A stretch of DNA of 64,000 nt from positions 1,364,001-1,428,000 of the forward strand of contig NZ_CP039250.1 in the NCBI RefSeq assembly GCF_004795895.1, in the 5' to 3' direction. The notes beneath the pieces are model-generated. The model did no database searches. It was not told where the DNA came from and saw only the letters and a program-made list of their open reading frames with translations. Source of the stretch: Sphingopyxis sp. PAMC25046 (GTDB taxonomy: Bacteria; Pseudomonadota; Alphaproteobacteria; Sphingomonadales; Sphingomonadaceae). Below are positions 1 to 8,209 of this stretch, one piece after another (the stretch's first letter is position 1; the number at the start of each line of letters is the position of its first letter). The translations under genes were made by a program, and so were the position numbers.

Positions 1-41
1 AGCGCGGCGCCTTCGCAATCGAAGCTCAACTGATGCCGCAT
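1..41 (-). CDS. Exosortase A system-associated hydrolase 1 (5' end only)
   Basis: Only the first 13 codons lie in the window; the gene runs off the left edge. On the minus strand an ATG at 41 opens a frame reading MRHQLSFDCEGAA, which resembles the amino-terminal strand of the exosortase-A-associated alpha/beta hydrolase of the TIGR03100 type. It starts inside the last codons of the upstream hydrolase 2 gene (16 nt overlap), the usual order in XrtA loci. The family is presumed to act on an acyl or ester substrate, but its reaction is not known. With so little sequence the call rests on context and the amino-terminal motif. Confidence 0.6.
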   Translation of the reverse strand, partial: MRHQLSFDCEGAA

Positions 42-694
42 GACGTGCTCCATGCGGCGATGTCGGACGCGATCGCCGCCGCCATCGCGGCGTCCTCGCC
101 GGGTTCGGCGCGCAGCCAGAGCGGTGTGCCCGCGACACCCTCGGCGCCCAGCGCGACGCTGCGCAGCGGCTCGACCGGCTGCGCTTCGGCGGCACCGAGC
201 TGGGCGATCATCGCGGGCGACAGCGCGTTGCCGGCGAGGAGCAGCGGAGCGGTTTCCGCCGCGGTCTGCAGGCTTTCGAGCGACGAGGTGAGCCCCGCCT
301 CGCGGTCGGCGACGACCCGCGCGCGCATCAGTGTCCTGAGCAGCGAAGCGCCTCCTACGGGGGCAAGGCGCCACCATGCCGCGACGCCCGCGCGATGATC
401 GATCAGCGCGCCGCCGCGCACCGAAGCGGCGATAACCGGGCCGTCGATGGCGGCCGCAGCCTCGGCGAGAGCGTCCTGCCAGCGCGTCAGGTCGGCCTCG
501 ACCAGGGGGACGATGCTTTCATTCTGACCCGGCAAGTCGGGCAACACCGCCGCGAACCCATGTGCCGCCAGCACGCGCATGGCGAGCACAAGCGTCCGGC
601 GCGTGCGGTTCGCTTCCTCGAACAGCGGCGGAACGATCAGGACGGTGGCGCGCGGCGCGCCGGCGGGGTTGATACGCAGCAGATGTTCGATCAT
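26..694 (-). CDS. Exosortase A system-associated hydrolase 2
   Basis: A 222-residue alpha/beta-hydrolase-like protein. The opening strand and oxyanion region (VLIVPPLFEEANRTRR, about residues 18-33) are typical of the TIGR03101 family found in XrtA/PEP-CTERM loci. At the expected nucleophile elbow the sequence reads AASVRGGAL, not a clean Gly-x-Ser-x-Gly, so esterase activity is uncertain. The gene lies 16 nt downstream of the acyl carrier protein gene and overlaps the next hydrolase, implying one leftward operon of acetyltransferase, ACP, hydrolase 2 and hydrolase 1. The substrate is unknown; a role in releasing or editing an ACP-bound intermediate is inference. Confidence 0.78.
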   Translation of the reverse strand: MIEHLLRINPAGAPRATVLIVPPLFEEANRTRRTLVLAMRVLAAHGFAAVLPDLPGQNESIVPLVEADLTRWQDALAEAAAAIDGPVIAASVRGGALIDHRAGVAAWWRLAPVGGASLLRTLMRARVVADREAGLTSSLESLQTAAETAPLLLAGNALSPAMIAQLGAAEAQPVEPLRSVALGAEGVAGTPLWLRAEPGEDAAMAAAIASDIAAWSTSCGIS

Positions 695-710
695 GCGCGC
701 ATCGGCTGGT

Positions 711-989
711 TCAGCCGTTCACCTTGCGCCACGAGAAGGCGAGAAGATTGCCATAGGTTTCAAAGATTTCCCCATCGACCTCATCATCGTCGATCACGAT
801 GCCGAGCCGGTCCTCCATCTCGGTGAGCACCGTCGCGACCGCCATCGAATCGAATTCGGGCAGCTCGCCGAACAGCCCGCTGTCGTCGGTCAGCGCGGCC
901 GCACGCGCTTCGCCGAGCCCGAGGACATCGGCGAGCAGGGCGCGAAGGGTGACATCGACGCCGGTCGCGTCAGGGGCGGGTTCGGTCAC
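711..989 (-). CDS. Acyl carrier protein of the XrtA locus
   Basis: A 92-residue acidic helical protein with an ACP signature. The sequence EFDSMAV puts the 4'-phosphopantetheine serine at residue 48, followed by an acidic recognition helix (EMEDRLGI) and a DDDEVD stretch. I place the start at the GTG at 989, because it overlaps the acetyltransferase stop codon as GTGA; a longer frame opens at 1079 but lies inside the upstream gene. The closeness of an AMP-forming ligase, a PLP decarboxylase and hydrolases suggests that this carrier holds an activated amino or acyl group during modification of the polysaccharide or of a small molecule. That role is inferred. Confidence 0.82.
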   Translation of the reverse strand: MTEPAPDATGVDVTLRALLADVLGLGEARAAALTDDSGLFGELPEFDSMAVATVLTEMEDRLGIVIDDDEVDGEIFETYGNLLAFSWRKVNG

Positions 990-1993
990 TTTTCTTTCCT
1001 CAGCAGCGAACGGGCAAATGCCTTCAACGCCGGTCCCCATGCCGCGACACGCGACGGATTGAAAGCCTCGATACGCCACAGCCGCTCGTGCCGGTTCATC
1101 CAGTCGCGCTTATACGCGTCGTTGCCGGTGCCGAAATCGACGCGTTTCACCCCATCGACCTCGATGACATAACGGAAGAGCGCCGCCGAGAGCAATGTGC
1201 CGGGCGAGGCCTTCAGGCTGTCCTCGACATGTGCGAGCTTGTGGATGAAGGCGGTGCCGTCCTCGACCGTCCAGAACTGCGCCGCGACCGGAGCTCCCTC
1301 GATTCGTGCGATTCCCATGCGAAAGGTGCCGCGCGCGCTTTCCATTTCGGCGAAGGCACGGAGCAGCGCGGGGTCGCCTTCTTCGGGCTTCCAGCTCGCG
1401 GCGTAGATTTGTTCATAGGCCGCCCAGCTTCCGGGATCGAAAGTGGTGAGCAGTTCGACCGCGACGATCCCCTTTTTCGCCTTGCGCTGCACGGTGCTGC
1501 GCAGCGCCCCGGGGCGGCTTGCCCACCAGCGATCATGGTCCAGATCGGACAGATCGAGCCAGTGGCGGTCGCCGAAGGGGTTGGCTTTCACCCACCAGCC
1601 GGCGTCGCGAAGCGCCGACGCGATGCCCGCCCGGTCTTCGTCGCGAACCGGATAGAGCGTCAACCGCGCCGCTTGGGAGCGCAGATCGCGAAACAGCGCG
1701 AGCAGCGCGGCGCGATGGTCGCTTCCGCCCGAAAAAAGCGGCCGGATCGCAAAGCTGTACCAGTTTGTCAGCCCCGCCAGATGCCCAGGTCTCTCGATGC
1801 GTAGCGGCAGTCGCGCTGCGGTGCCGTTCGCCGAACCGCGTGCATCGAGCCGGCCTTGCCCGGCAAAACCATGCGCCGCGAGCAGGTCGAACCATTCGGC
1901 CCGGTCGAAAGGCGCCGCGAAGCCCGCGGCGCGCGCCGCATCATCGTTAGCCTGATCTTCACCGTTCCCTTGCATCGTGTGGCCCTCTATCAC
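986..1993 (-). CDS. GNAT/BioF2-like acetyltransferase of the XrtA locus
   Basis: A 335-residue protein with the fold signs of the BioF2-like acetyltransferase family (Acetyltransf_6, related to FemAB). Signs include the central LSDLDHDRWWASRPGALRST region and a carboxy-terminal FIHKLAHVEDSLKASPGTLL segment followed by DFGTGNDAYKRDW, typical of the acyl-donor half of this fold. It probably transfers an acyl or aminoacyl group from a carrier, and the ACP is the next gene with a GTGA overlap. Two starts are possible: a GTG at 1993 with AGGAG just upstream, or an ATG at 1975. Only about 17-35 nt separate it from the divergent ligase gene. The substrate is unknown. Confidence 0.78.
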   Translation of the reverse strand: MIEGHTMQGNGEDQANDDAARAAGFAAPFDRAEWFDLLAAHGFAGQGRLDARGSANGTAARLPLRIERPGHLAGLTNWYSFAIRPLFSGGSDHRAALLALFRDLRSQAARLTLYPVRDEDRAGIASALRDAGWWVKANPFGDRHWLDLSDLDHDRWWASRPGALRSTVQRKAKKGIVAVELLTTFDPGSWAAYEQIYAASWKPEEGDPALLRAFAEMESARGTFRMGIARIEGAPVAAQFWTVEDGTAFIHKLAHVEDSLKASPGTLLSAALFRYVIEVDGVKRVDFGTGNDAYKRDWMNRHERLWRIEAFNPSRVAAWGPALKAFARSLLRKEK

Positions 1994-2010
1994 CTCACTC
2001 CTAACAGCCG

Positions 2011-3543
2011 ATGACCAAAGCCGAAAACCCGCCTTCGTTTCCGATCGACCATCTCGCCCTTCGCGGCGCGGCGGATGCGGCTGCGCTGCTAATCAACGAT
2101 AAGGTCACGACCTTCGCCGAACTCGACGCCGGGGTCGGCCGGCTCGCCGCGTGGCTGCTCGAACAGGCGGGCGGGCCGGGCGAGCGCGTCGCGAGCTGGA
2201 GCGCGAAGACAAGGGCGGCCTGCCTGATGCCGCTCGCCGCGGCGCGCGCGGGGCTGATCCATGTGCCGGTCAACCCGCTGCTCAAGGGGCCGCAGGTCGC
2301 GCATATCCTCGCCGACAGCGGGGCGAAGCTGCTCGTCACCAATGGCGCGCGCGCCGACACGCTGGGCGATGGACGTCCCGAAGACTGCGCGCTCCAGGAT
2401 CTGAAAATCGCCGAAGAGGTGGTCGATTCGGGGGGGCAGGGCCTGCCGCCCTCGATTGCCGAGCCCGACGACCTTGCCGCCATCCTCTACACCAGCGGTT
2501 CGACCGGGCGGCCGAAGGGTGTGATGCTGAGCCATGCGAACCTGTGGCTCGGCGCCGAAAGCGTCGCCTCTTATCTCAAGCTATCTCCCTACGACCGGGT
2601 GGTCGGCGTGTTGCCGCTCAGTTTCGACTATGGTCAGAATCAGTTGCTTTCGAGCTGGTATGCGGGCGCGGCGGTCGCCCCGCTCGACTATCTCACCGCG
2701 CGTGACGTCGTGAAGGCAGTCGCACGGCACGGGATCACGACGCTCGCGGGGGTGCCTCCACTCTGGGTGCAACTCGTCGAGGCCGAATGGCCGGTCGAAA
2801 CGGCTGGCTTGCTCCGGCGCCTGACCAACAGCGGGGGTGCGCTGACACCGTCGCTGATCGACGCGATGCGCCGGACCTTCCCGGGCGCCGACATCTACCC
2901 GATGTACGGGCTGACCGAGGCGTTTCGTTCAACCTTTCTCGACCCCGCGCTCGTTGCCGATCATCCGACCTCGATGGGCCGCGCGATCCCGCACGCCGAA
3001 ATTCTCGTCTGCCGCCCCGACGGCAGCGTCACCGCCGACGACGAGCCGGGCGAACTCGTCCATGCCGGTCCGCTGGTAGCGCAGGGCTATTGGCGCGACG
3101 AAGAACGAACCGCTCAGCGCTTCAAGCCCGCGCCCGCCGCCTCGCGCCATGGCGGCACCGCGGTCTGGTCGGGCGACACCGTCCGCCGCGACGCCGACGG
3201 CCTGCTCTATTTCGTCGGCCGCGACGATGCGATGATCAAGACCGCGGGCAATCGCGTCAGCCCGACCGAGGTCGAGGATGTCGCGATCGCGTCGGGGCTG
3301 ATCTATGAAGCGGTCGCCTTCGGGGTGCCCGACGCGCGGCTCGGCGGCGCGATCGTCCTGATCGTGCGCGGCAGGGACGACGGCGCCGACGAAGAGGTGC
3401 TCGCGGCCCACCTCCGGCAGAATCTTCCCAATTTTATGCAGCCGCAGGCCATCGAATGGCGGAGTGAACTGCCGCGCAATCCGAACGGCAAGCTCGATCG
3501 CGTCGCAATCGCTGCGGGCTGGACGCAAGGAGAGTTGGCATGA
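2011..3543 (+). CDS. AMP-dependent acyl-CoA ligase, exosortase A-associated
   Basis: A 510-residue member of the ANL (AMP-forming) superfamily, TIGR03098-like. The P-loop-like motif YTSGSTGRPKG is at residues 160-170. The adenylate-binding YPMYGLTEAF, the hinge YFVGRDDAMIKTAGNRVSP and the carboxy-terminal catalytic lysine motif (NPNGKLDR) are all present, so the enzyme looks active. It should adenylate a carboxylic or amino acid and pass it to CoA or to the nearby ACP. The stop overlaps the start of the PLP decarboxylase by 4 nt (ATGA), which ties the two activities together. The substrate cannot be read from the sequence. Confidence 0.88.
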   Translation: MTKAENPPSFPIDHLALRGAADAAALLINDKVTTFAELDAGVGRLAAWLLEQAGGPGERVASWSAKTRAACLMPLAAARAGLIHVPVNPLLKGPQVAHILADSGAKLLVTNGARADTLGDGRPEDCALQDLKIAEEVVDSGGQGLPPSIAEPDDLAAILYTSGSTGRPKGVMLSHANLWLGAESVASYLKLSPYDRVVGVLPLSFDYGQNQLLSSWYAGAAVAPLDYLTARDVVKAVARHGITTLAGVPPLWVQLVEAEWPVETAGLLRRLTNSGGALTPSLIDAMRRTFPGADIYPMYGLTEAFRSTFLDPALVADHPTSMGRAIPHAEILVCRPDGSVTADDEPGELVHAGPLVAQGYWRDEERTAQRFKPAPAASRHGGTAVWSGDTVRRDADGLLYFVGRDDAMIKTAGNRVSPTEVEDVAIASGLIYEAVAFGVPDARLGGAIVLIVRGRDDGADEEVLAAHLRQNLPNFMQPQAIEWRSELPRNPNGKLDRVAIAAGWTQGELA

Positions 3544-4769
3544 AACCGCACGGTCCGGTTCCGCCCGGCTTCAAGGCCGATGCCGGCGGCATGTTGCTGA
3601 TCGGCGGCGACCGCGCTGCGGCGCTCGCCGACGTCGCGGGCGACACGCCGCTTTTTGTCTATGATAGTGCGATGCTCGCCGCGCGCGTCGCCGAATGGCG
3701 CGCCGCGATGCCAGCCGAGGTGCAGCTTCATTATGCGATGAAGGCGAACCCCTATGCGCCGCTGCTCGCCTTCATAGCGGAGCTCGTCGATGGGTTCGAC
3801 GTGGCATCGGGCGGCGAACTCAAGGCCGCACTGGCGAGCCGCATGGCGGCGGTGGACATCAGCTTCGCGGGTCCCGGCAAGCGCGACCGCGAGCTGGAGG
3901 CGGCGATCAGCGCGGGCGCGACGCTCAATCTGGAATCGGCGGGCGAAGCGGCACGCGCGCTGTCGATCGCGGACCATCGGGGTGTGACGCCAAGACTCGC
4001 GGTGCGCGTCAATCCCGACTTCGATCTCAAGGGGTCGGGGATGAAGATGGGTGGCGGCGCCAAGCCTTTCGGGGTCGATGCTGCCGAGGTTCCGACGCTC
4101 GTCCGCCGCCTGATCGATGCCGGAGCCGACTGGCGCGGCTTTCATATCTTTGCGGGATCGCAGGCGCTGGGCGCGGCCGCGATCGCCGAGACGCAGGCGC
4201 AGACCGTCGCGCTCGCCGCGCGGCTGGCGAATGAAATCGGCGTGACGCCGCCGCTCGTCAACCTCGGTGGTGGGATGGGCGTGCCCTATTTTCCTGGCGA
4301 TACGGCGGTCGATGCAGCAGCGGTGGGGCATGCGCTCGGCGAAACGCTAGGCGTGCGCGACCCGGTCCTCGCGGACAGCCGTTTCGCGATGGAACTCGGC
4401 CGCTGGCTCGTCGCCGAGGCAGGGGTCTATCTGACGCGCGTCGTTGATCGCAAGGTCAGCCACGGTGAGACCTTCCTCGTCACCGACGGCGGCCTCCACC
4501 ACCAGCTCGCCGCGAGCGGCAATTTCGGCACCGTGATCCGCCGCAACTATCCGATCGCGGTCGCCAATGCCTTCGGCCGCGAGCCCGCCGAAACCGTGTC
4601 GGTCGTCGGCTGCCTTTGCACCCCGCTCGACCGGCTCGGCGATCAGGTCGCGCTCCCGCGCGCCGAGGTTGGTGACCTGATCGCGATCTTTCAGGCGGGC
4701 GCCTATGGCGCGAGCGCGAGCCCGGCGGCGTTTCTGGGGCAGGGGCCCGCGCGCGAAATGCTGGTCTGA
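3540..4769 (+). CDS. PLP-dependent decarboxylase, exosortase A system-associated
   Basis: A 409-residue fold-type III PLP decarboxylase related to diaminopimelate/ornithine decarboxylases (LysA-like), TIGR03099 type. HYAMKANPYAP carries the Schiff-base lysine at residue 68. GFDVASGGEL, the glycine-rich phosphate loop (NLGGGMGVPY) and CLCTPLDRL (expected active-site cysteine region) follow in the usual order. It most likely decarboxylates an amino acid or aminoacyl intermediate supplied by the overlapping AMP ligase. It is unlikely to be the housekeeping lysA because of its place inside the XrtA operon. Its true substrate has not been established as far as I know. Confidence 0.88.
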   Translation: MKPHGPVPPGFKADAGGMLLIGGDRAAALADVAGDTPLFVYDSAMLAARVAEWRAAMPAEVQLHYAMKANPYAPLLAFIAELVDGFDVASGGELKAALASRMAAVDISFAGPGKRDRELEAAISAGATLNLESAGEAARALSIADHRGVTPRLAVRVNPDFDLKGSGMKMGGGAKPFGVDAAEVPTLVRRLIDAGADWRGFHIFAGSQALGAAAIAETQAQTVALAARLANEIGVTPPLVNLGGGMGVPYFPGDTAVDAAAVGHALGETLGVRDPVLADSRFAMELGRWLVAEAGVYLTRVVDRKVSHGETFLVTDGGLHHQLAASGNFGTVIRRNYPIAVANAFGREPAETVSVVGCLCTPLDRLGDQVALPRAEVGDLIAIFQAGAYGASASPAAFLGQGPAREMLV

Positions 4770-4940
4770 TGCGGCACGACCTGTTCCCAATCGGGACAGT
4801 TTGGCGCGGTCGCGGTCCAGACTTATGTCAATACTAACATTATGTTCACCCTTTTCGAGCAATGGCGGACACTGACGCAATGGCTGTCGCCGCTTAAGTT
4901 CTGACCGCGGCTCCCCCGACGGCTCGAAAGGTTGATGATT
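4770..4940 (+). promoter_or_regulatory. Spacer before the polysaccharide export operon
   Basis: This 171 nt gap is the only sizeable one in the rightward XrtA genes, so it probably holds the promoter for the export and assembly genes downstream. It contains an imperfect inverted repeat at 4781-4799 (CTGTTCCC/GGGACAG), which could be a weak terminator for the decarboxylase transcript or an operator. The segment around 4825-4850 is more AT-rich than its surroundings, as expected near a promoter. I could not fix -35 and -10 boxes, and no convincing sigma-54 element was found. Confidence 0.35.
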
Positions 4941-5594
4941 ATGGCTTCGTTTCCCTCGCTCCGTATCGCGCGCGCTGCGCTCGTCTCGGGCATCGCCGCG
5001 ACCGCGCTCACCGGCTGCATGGGAGCGGGAAACGCGCCGCAGCTGCCCAGCGCGAATTTCGTCGCGAACCAGGAAGGGCCGGGCGAGGAATATATCATCG
5101 GCCCGCTAGACGAGCTCCAGATCTTCGTGTGGCGCAACCCCGAACTCGGCGGCAAGGTGCAGGTGCGCCCCGACGGCCGGATCACCACGCCGCTGATCAC
5201 CGACATGCCCGCGGTGGGGAAGACCCCCACGATGCTGCAGCAGGATATCAAGCTCCAGCTCAGCCAATATATCACCGATCCGATCGTCAGCGTGATCGTC
5301 ACCAGCTTCAACAGCACCTTCTCGCAGCAGGTGCGGATCGTCGGCGCGACCGAGAAACCCGCCTCGATTCCGTTCCGCGCCAACATGACCGTGCTCGACG
5401 CGATGATTGCAGTCGGCGGCCTGGGCGAATATGCCGCTGGGAACAAGGCGCGACTCGTCCGTTTCGACAAGGGCAGTGGGAAGCAGCAGGAATTTGCCCT
5501 GCGGCTTAATGACCTGATCAAGCGCGGCGATATCAAGGCGAACGTGCGGCTCCAGCCGGGCGATGTGATCATCATCCCCGAAAGCATGTTCTGA
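4941..5594 (+). CDS. XrtA-system polysaccharide export lipoprotein (Wza/BexD family)
   Basis: A 217-residue outer-membrane auxiliary export protein. A signal peptide ends in the lipobox ALTGC with the lipidated cysteine at residue 26. The polysaccharide export motif (YIIGPLDELQIFVWRNPEL) and the RPDGRITTPLI segment follow, then a SLBB-like domain ending in LQPGDVIIIPESMF. I prefer the ATG at 4941 over 4935 because AAAGG lies 9 nt upstream. It should form part of the periplasmic/outer-membrane exit channel for the polymer, working with the chain-length determinant encoded 48 nt downstream. The match is to the TIGR03027-type PEP-CTERM-linked subgroup. Confidence 0.9.
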   Translation: MASFPSLRIARAALVSGIAATALTGCMGAGNAPQLPSANFVANQEGPGEEYIIGPLDELQIFVWRNPELGGKVQVRPDGRITTPLITDMPAVGKTPTMLQQDIKLQLSQYITDPIVSVIVTSFNSTFSQQVRIVGATEKPASIPFRANMTVLDAMIAVGGLGEYAAGNKARLVRFDKGSGKQQEFALRLNDLIKRGDIKANVRLQPGDVIIIPESMF

Positions 5595-5642
5595 TATCGA
5601 CCGGCGGCCACTCACCCATCTCCCAAGGATAGATTTCGAGCG

Positions 5643-7169
5643 ATGAACAGCCTCTACGACGAATTCCGGGTGGCAGTGCACAGCGTCTGGACACGCCGCT
5701 GGCTCGTGCTGGCGGTCGCCTGGGGCATCTGCATCCTCGGCTGGCTCGCCATCGCGTCGATCCCAAACCGTTATGACAGCCGCGCGCGCCTGCTCGTCGA
5801 GATCAACCAGATTCTGCCCGACGAGGCGCAGGGGGGGCGGGGGCCGCGCATCGACCAGATCCGCGAGACGCTGACCAGCGCGCGCAATATGGAAAAGGTC
5901 GCGGCGACAACGGGCCTGCTTCCGGCGGGCGCGAACGACCGCGAGAAGGCTGGCACGGTCGCCATGCTCCAAAAGAGTATCAAGGTCGTTCCGCAGCAGG
6001 ACAATATCTTCGAAATCACCTCGAGCATTGCGGTCGGCAGCCTTTCCGACGCCGACAATGCGAAGCTCGCGTCGGGCGTGCTCGACAGCCTGATCACCGT
6101 GGTTCGCGACGATCAGCTGCGCGGCGGCCGGATGAACGCGCGCGAGAGCCTGAAATTCCTCGATTCGCAGATTGCCGATCGCGAAAAGGCGCTGCGCGAG
6201 GTCGAGGCGCGCCGCGCGGCGTTCGAGGCGCAGAATATCGGGTTGATCCCGGCCGGTGCCGGCTCGCCCGCGCAGCGCGTCGAGGCGGCGCGCGCCGAAC
6301 TCAGCCAGATCGATTCGCAGCTCGTCTCGGCGCAGGCGCAGCTCGCGGCTGCGAACGGCCAGCTCGCCTCGACCCCGCAGTCGATACCCGGCGGGGGCGG
6401 CGTCGGAGGCGGCGTCGCGCGCCAGCAGCTCGCCGGTGCGCAGAACGAGCTGTCGGCGATGCGCGCACGCGGCCTGACCGATGCGCACCCCGACATGATC
6501 GCGATCAAAAGCCAGATCGCCTCGCTGAAGGCCATCGCCGACCGCGAAGGCACGGGCGGTGGCGGCGGCATCCAGAACCCCGCCTATGCCTCGCTCGCCG
6601 CGATGCGCGCCGAGCGTCAGGCGACGGTGAGCGCGTTGTCGGCGCGCAAGAGCCAGCTGATGGGCGACATTGCGAAGATCACGGCGCAGCAGATCCAGAA
6701 CCCCGGCATCGCCGCCGAATATGACCGGATCAACGGCGAATATACCGCGTTCAAGGCGCAATATGACAAGCTGCTCGCGCAGCGCGAGCAGGTGCGCCTG
6801 CGCGGCGAGGTGCAGACCGAAACCGACGCGGTGAAGATCGAATTGCTCGACCCGCCATCGAAACCGACGAGCCCCGCGGCGCCCAACCGGCCGTTGTTTC
6901 TGACGCTCGTGCTGCTCGCGGGGATCGGTGGCGGCATTGGCGCCGCCTTTGGTCTCGGTCAGGTGCGGACAAGTTATGCAACCGCCGCGAAGCTCGAACG
7001 CGCGAGCGGGCTGCCGGTGATCGGCTCGATTACCGAGGTAGTGACACCCGAACGCCATGTCGAGCGGCGCAAGAAGCTGGTCTGGCTGGCCGGCGGCGGC
7101 GGTGCGCTCGTCGGCCTCTATGCCCTGCTTCTCGTCGCCGAATTTATCCAGCGCGGCATGGTTGCGTGA
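5643..7169 (+). CDS. XrtA-system polysaccharide chain-length determinant (Wzz-like)
   Basis: A 508-residue inner-membrane co-polymerase, TIGR03007-like. A first transmembrane segment lies near residues 17-36 (WLVLAVAWGICILGWLAI). A long periplasmic coiled-coil region with many Glu/Ala/Gln heptads follows, including a Gly-rich insert near residues 240-260. A PSKPTSPAAPNRP motif comes before the second transmembrane helix, as is usual in Wzz proteins, and a third hydrophobic segment closes the protein. It should set polymer length together with the tyrosine autokinase encoded next. The order export protein, Wzz, kinase is the standard one. Confidence 0.9.
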   Translation: MNSLYDEFRVAVHSVWTRRWLVLAVAWGICILGWLAIASIPNRYDSRARLLVEINQILPDEAQGGRGPRIDQIRETLTSARNMEKVAATTGLLPAGANDREKAGTVAMLQKSIKVVPQQDNIFEITSSIAVGSLSDADNAKLASGVLDSLITVVRDDQLRGGRMNARESLKFLDSQIADREKALREVEARRAAFEAQNIGLIPAGAGSPAQRVEAARAELSQIDSQLVSAQAQLAAANGQLASTPQSIPGGGGVGGGVARQQLAGAQNELSAMRARGLTDAHPDMIAIKSQIASLKAIADREGTGGGGGIQNPAYASLAAMRAERQATVSALSARKSQLMGDIAKITAQQIQNPGIAAEYDRINGEYTAFKAQYDKLLAQREQVRLRGEVQTETDAVKIELLDPPSKPTSPAAPNRPLFLTLVLLAGIGGGIGAAFGLGQVRTSYATAAKLERASGLPVIGSITEVVTPERHVERRKKLVWLAGGGGALVGLYALLLVAEFIQRGMVA

Positions 7170-7183
7170 CGGGGAACGATGAC

Positions 7184-8209
7184 ATGAACGATCAACGCAA
7201 AGTCAAACGCCCGCCCTCGCTCCTCGAACGCGCCGCCGACATGTTCGGGCTCGATCCCGCGGCCAATGCGCCGACGATCGACCTGTCGAACCTGCCGCCC
7301 GAGCCGGAAAAAAAGGCGAAGAGGGCAAAGCCTGCCGAACCCGCAGCCGAGGCACCGCAGCCCGAAATTATCGAGCCGGTCGTCGAGGCGGCGCCCGCCG
7401 TCGAACCCACCCCGGCGCCGAAGCCATCGCCGCGCAAGGATGTTGCGAAGGCTGCGCCCGCGATCGCCCCGACGCGCCAGGGGGTGATCGACCGCGAGCG
7501 GCTCGCCTCGCGCGGCATGATCGTACCCGGCACACCGGTCACCGGCATCGCCGAGGAATATCGCATCGTGAAGCGCGAGCTGATCCGCAATTTCGGCGGC
7601 GCGGGCAACCGCCCGATCCTGCCGCGCGGACACCGCGTGCTGATCGCTTCGGCGAACCCGGGCGAAGGCAAGACCTTCTCTGCGGTGAATCTCGCGCTCA
7701 GTCTCGCGGTCGAGGCCGATCACGACGTGCTGCTGATCGACGCCGATATCGCGAAGCCGAGCGTGCTCGATGCGCTGGGGCTGGAGAACGGTCCGGGCCT
7801 GATGGACGCGCTCGCCGACCCGCATCTGCCGCTTGGCGACTGCCTGATCCAGACCGACATCGCGGGGTTGAAGGTCATGCCCGCCGGCACCCAGCATATG
7901 CACGATACCGAGCTGCTCGCTTCGGCGCGCACCGAAACTCTGCTGGCGCAGCTCGAAGCGGGCGCGCCGGGTCGCATCCTGATCCTCGATTCGCCGCCGG
8001 TGCTCGCCGCGTCGCCCGCCGCCGTGCTTGCCGGGCATGTCGGTCAGACGATCATGGTCGTGCGCGCGGACGAGACGCTCGAATCCGCGCTACGCGACGC
8101 GATCGGGTTGATGGGCGCGTGCCCGCATATCCAGCTGCTCCTCAACGGCGTGAAATTCTCGCCGGGCGGCCGGCGCTTCGGCACCTATTACGGACAGGGA
8201 GGCGCGTGA
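7184..8209 (+). CDS. XrtA-associated tyrosine autokinase (BY-kinase)
   Basis: A 341-residue bacterial tyrosine kinase of the CpsD/Wzc cytoplasmic-domain type (TIGR03018-like). A Pro/Ala-rich linker (about residues 30-100) leads to Walker A ANPGEGKT with the lysine at 163, Walker A' VLLIDADIAKP and a Walker B-like ILILDSPPVL. The tail ends RRFGTYYGQGGA, so only a short tyrosine cluster is present for autophosphorylation. I chose the ATG at 7184 (GGGGA upstream) over an in-frame GTG at 7166 that overlaps the previous stop. It should pair with the separate Wzz-like protein to control polymerisation and export. Confidence 0.87.
   Translation: MNDQRKVKRPPSLLERAADMFGLDPAANAPTIDLSNLPPEPEKKAKRAKPAEPAAEAPQPEIIEPVVEAAPAVEPTPAPKPSPRKDVAKAAPAIAPTRQGVIDRERLASRGMIVPGTPVTGIAEEYRIVKRELIRNFGGAGNRPILPRGHRVLIASANPGEGKTFSAVNLALSLAVEADHDVLLIDADIAKPSVLDALGLENGPGLMDALADPHLPLGDCLIQTDIAGLKVMPAGTQHMHDTELLASARTETLLAQLEAGAPGRILILDSPPVLAASPAAVLAGHVGQTIMVVRADETLESALRDAIGLMGACPHIQLLLNGVKFSPGGRRFGTYYGQGGA

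Noticed and set aside
4770..4940. Sigma-54 promoter for the XrtA genes
   Set aside because: PEP-CTERM systems can use PrsR/sigma-54, but no GG-N10-GC element with proper flanks was found here.
5106..7058. A 650-codon minus-strand frame over the export and chain-length genes
   Set aside because: It is Arg/His-rich shadow sequence opposite well-supported genes.
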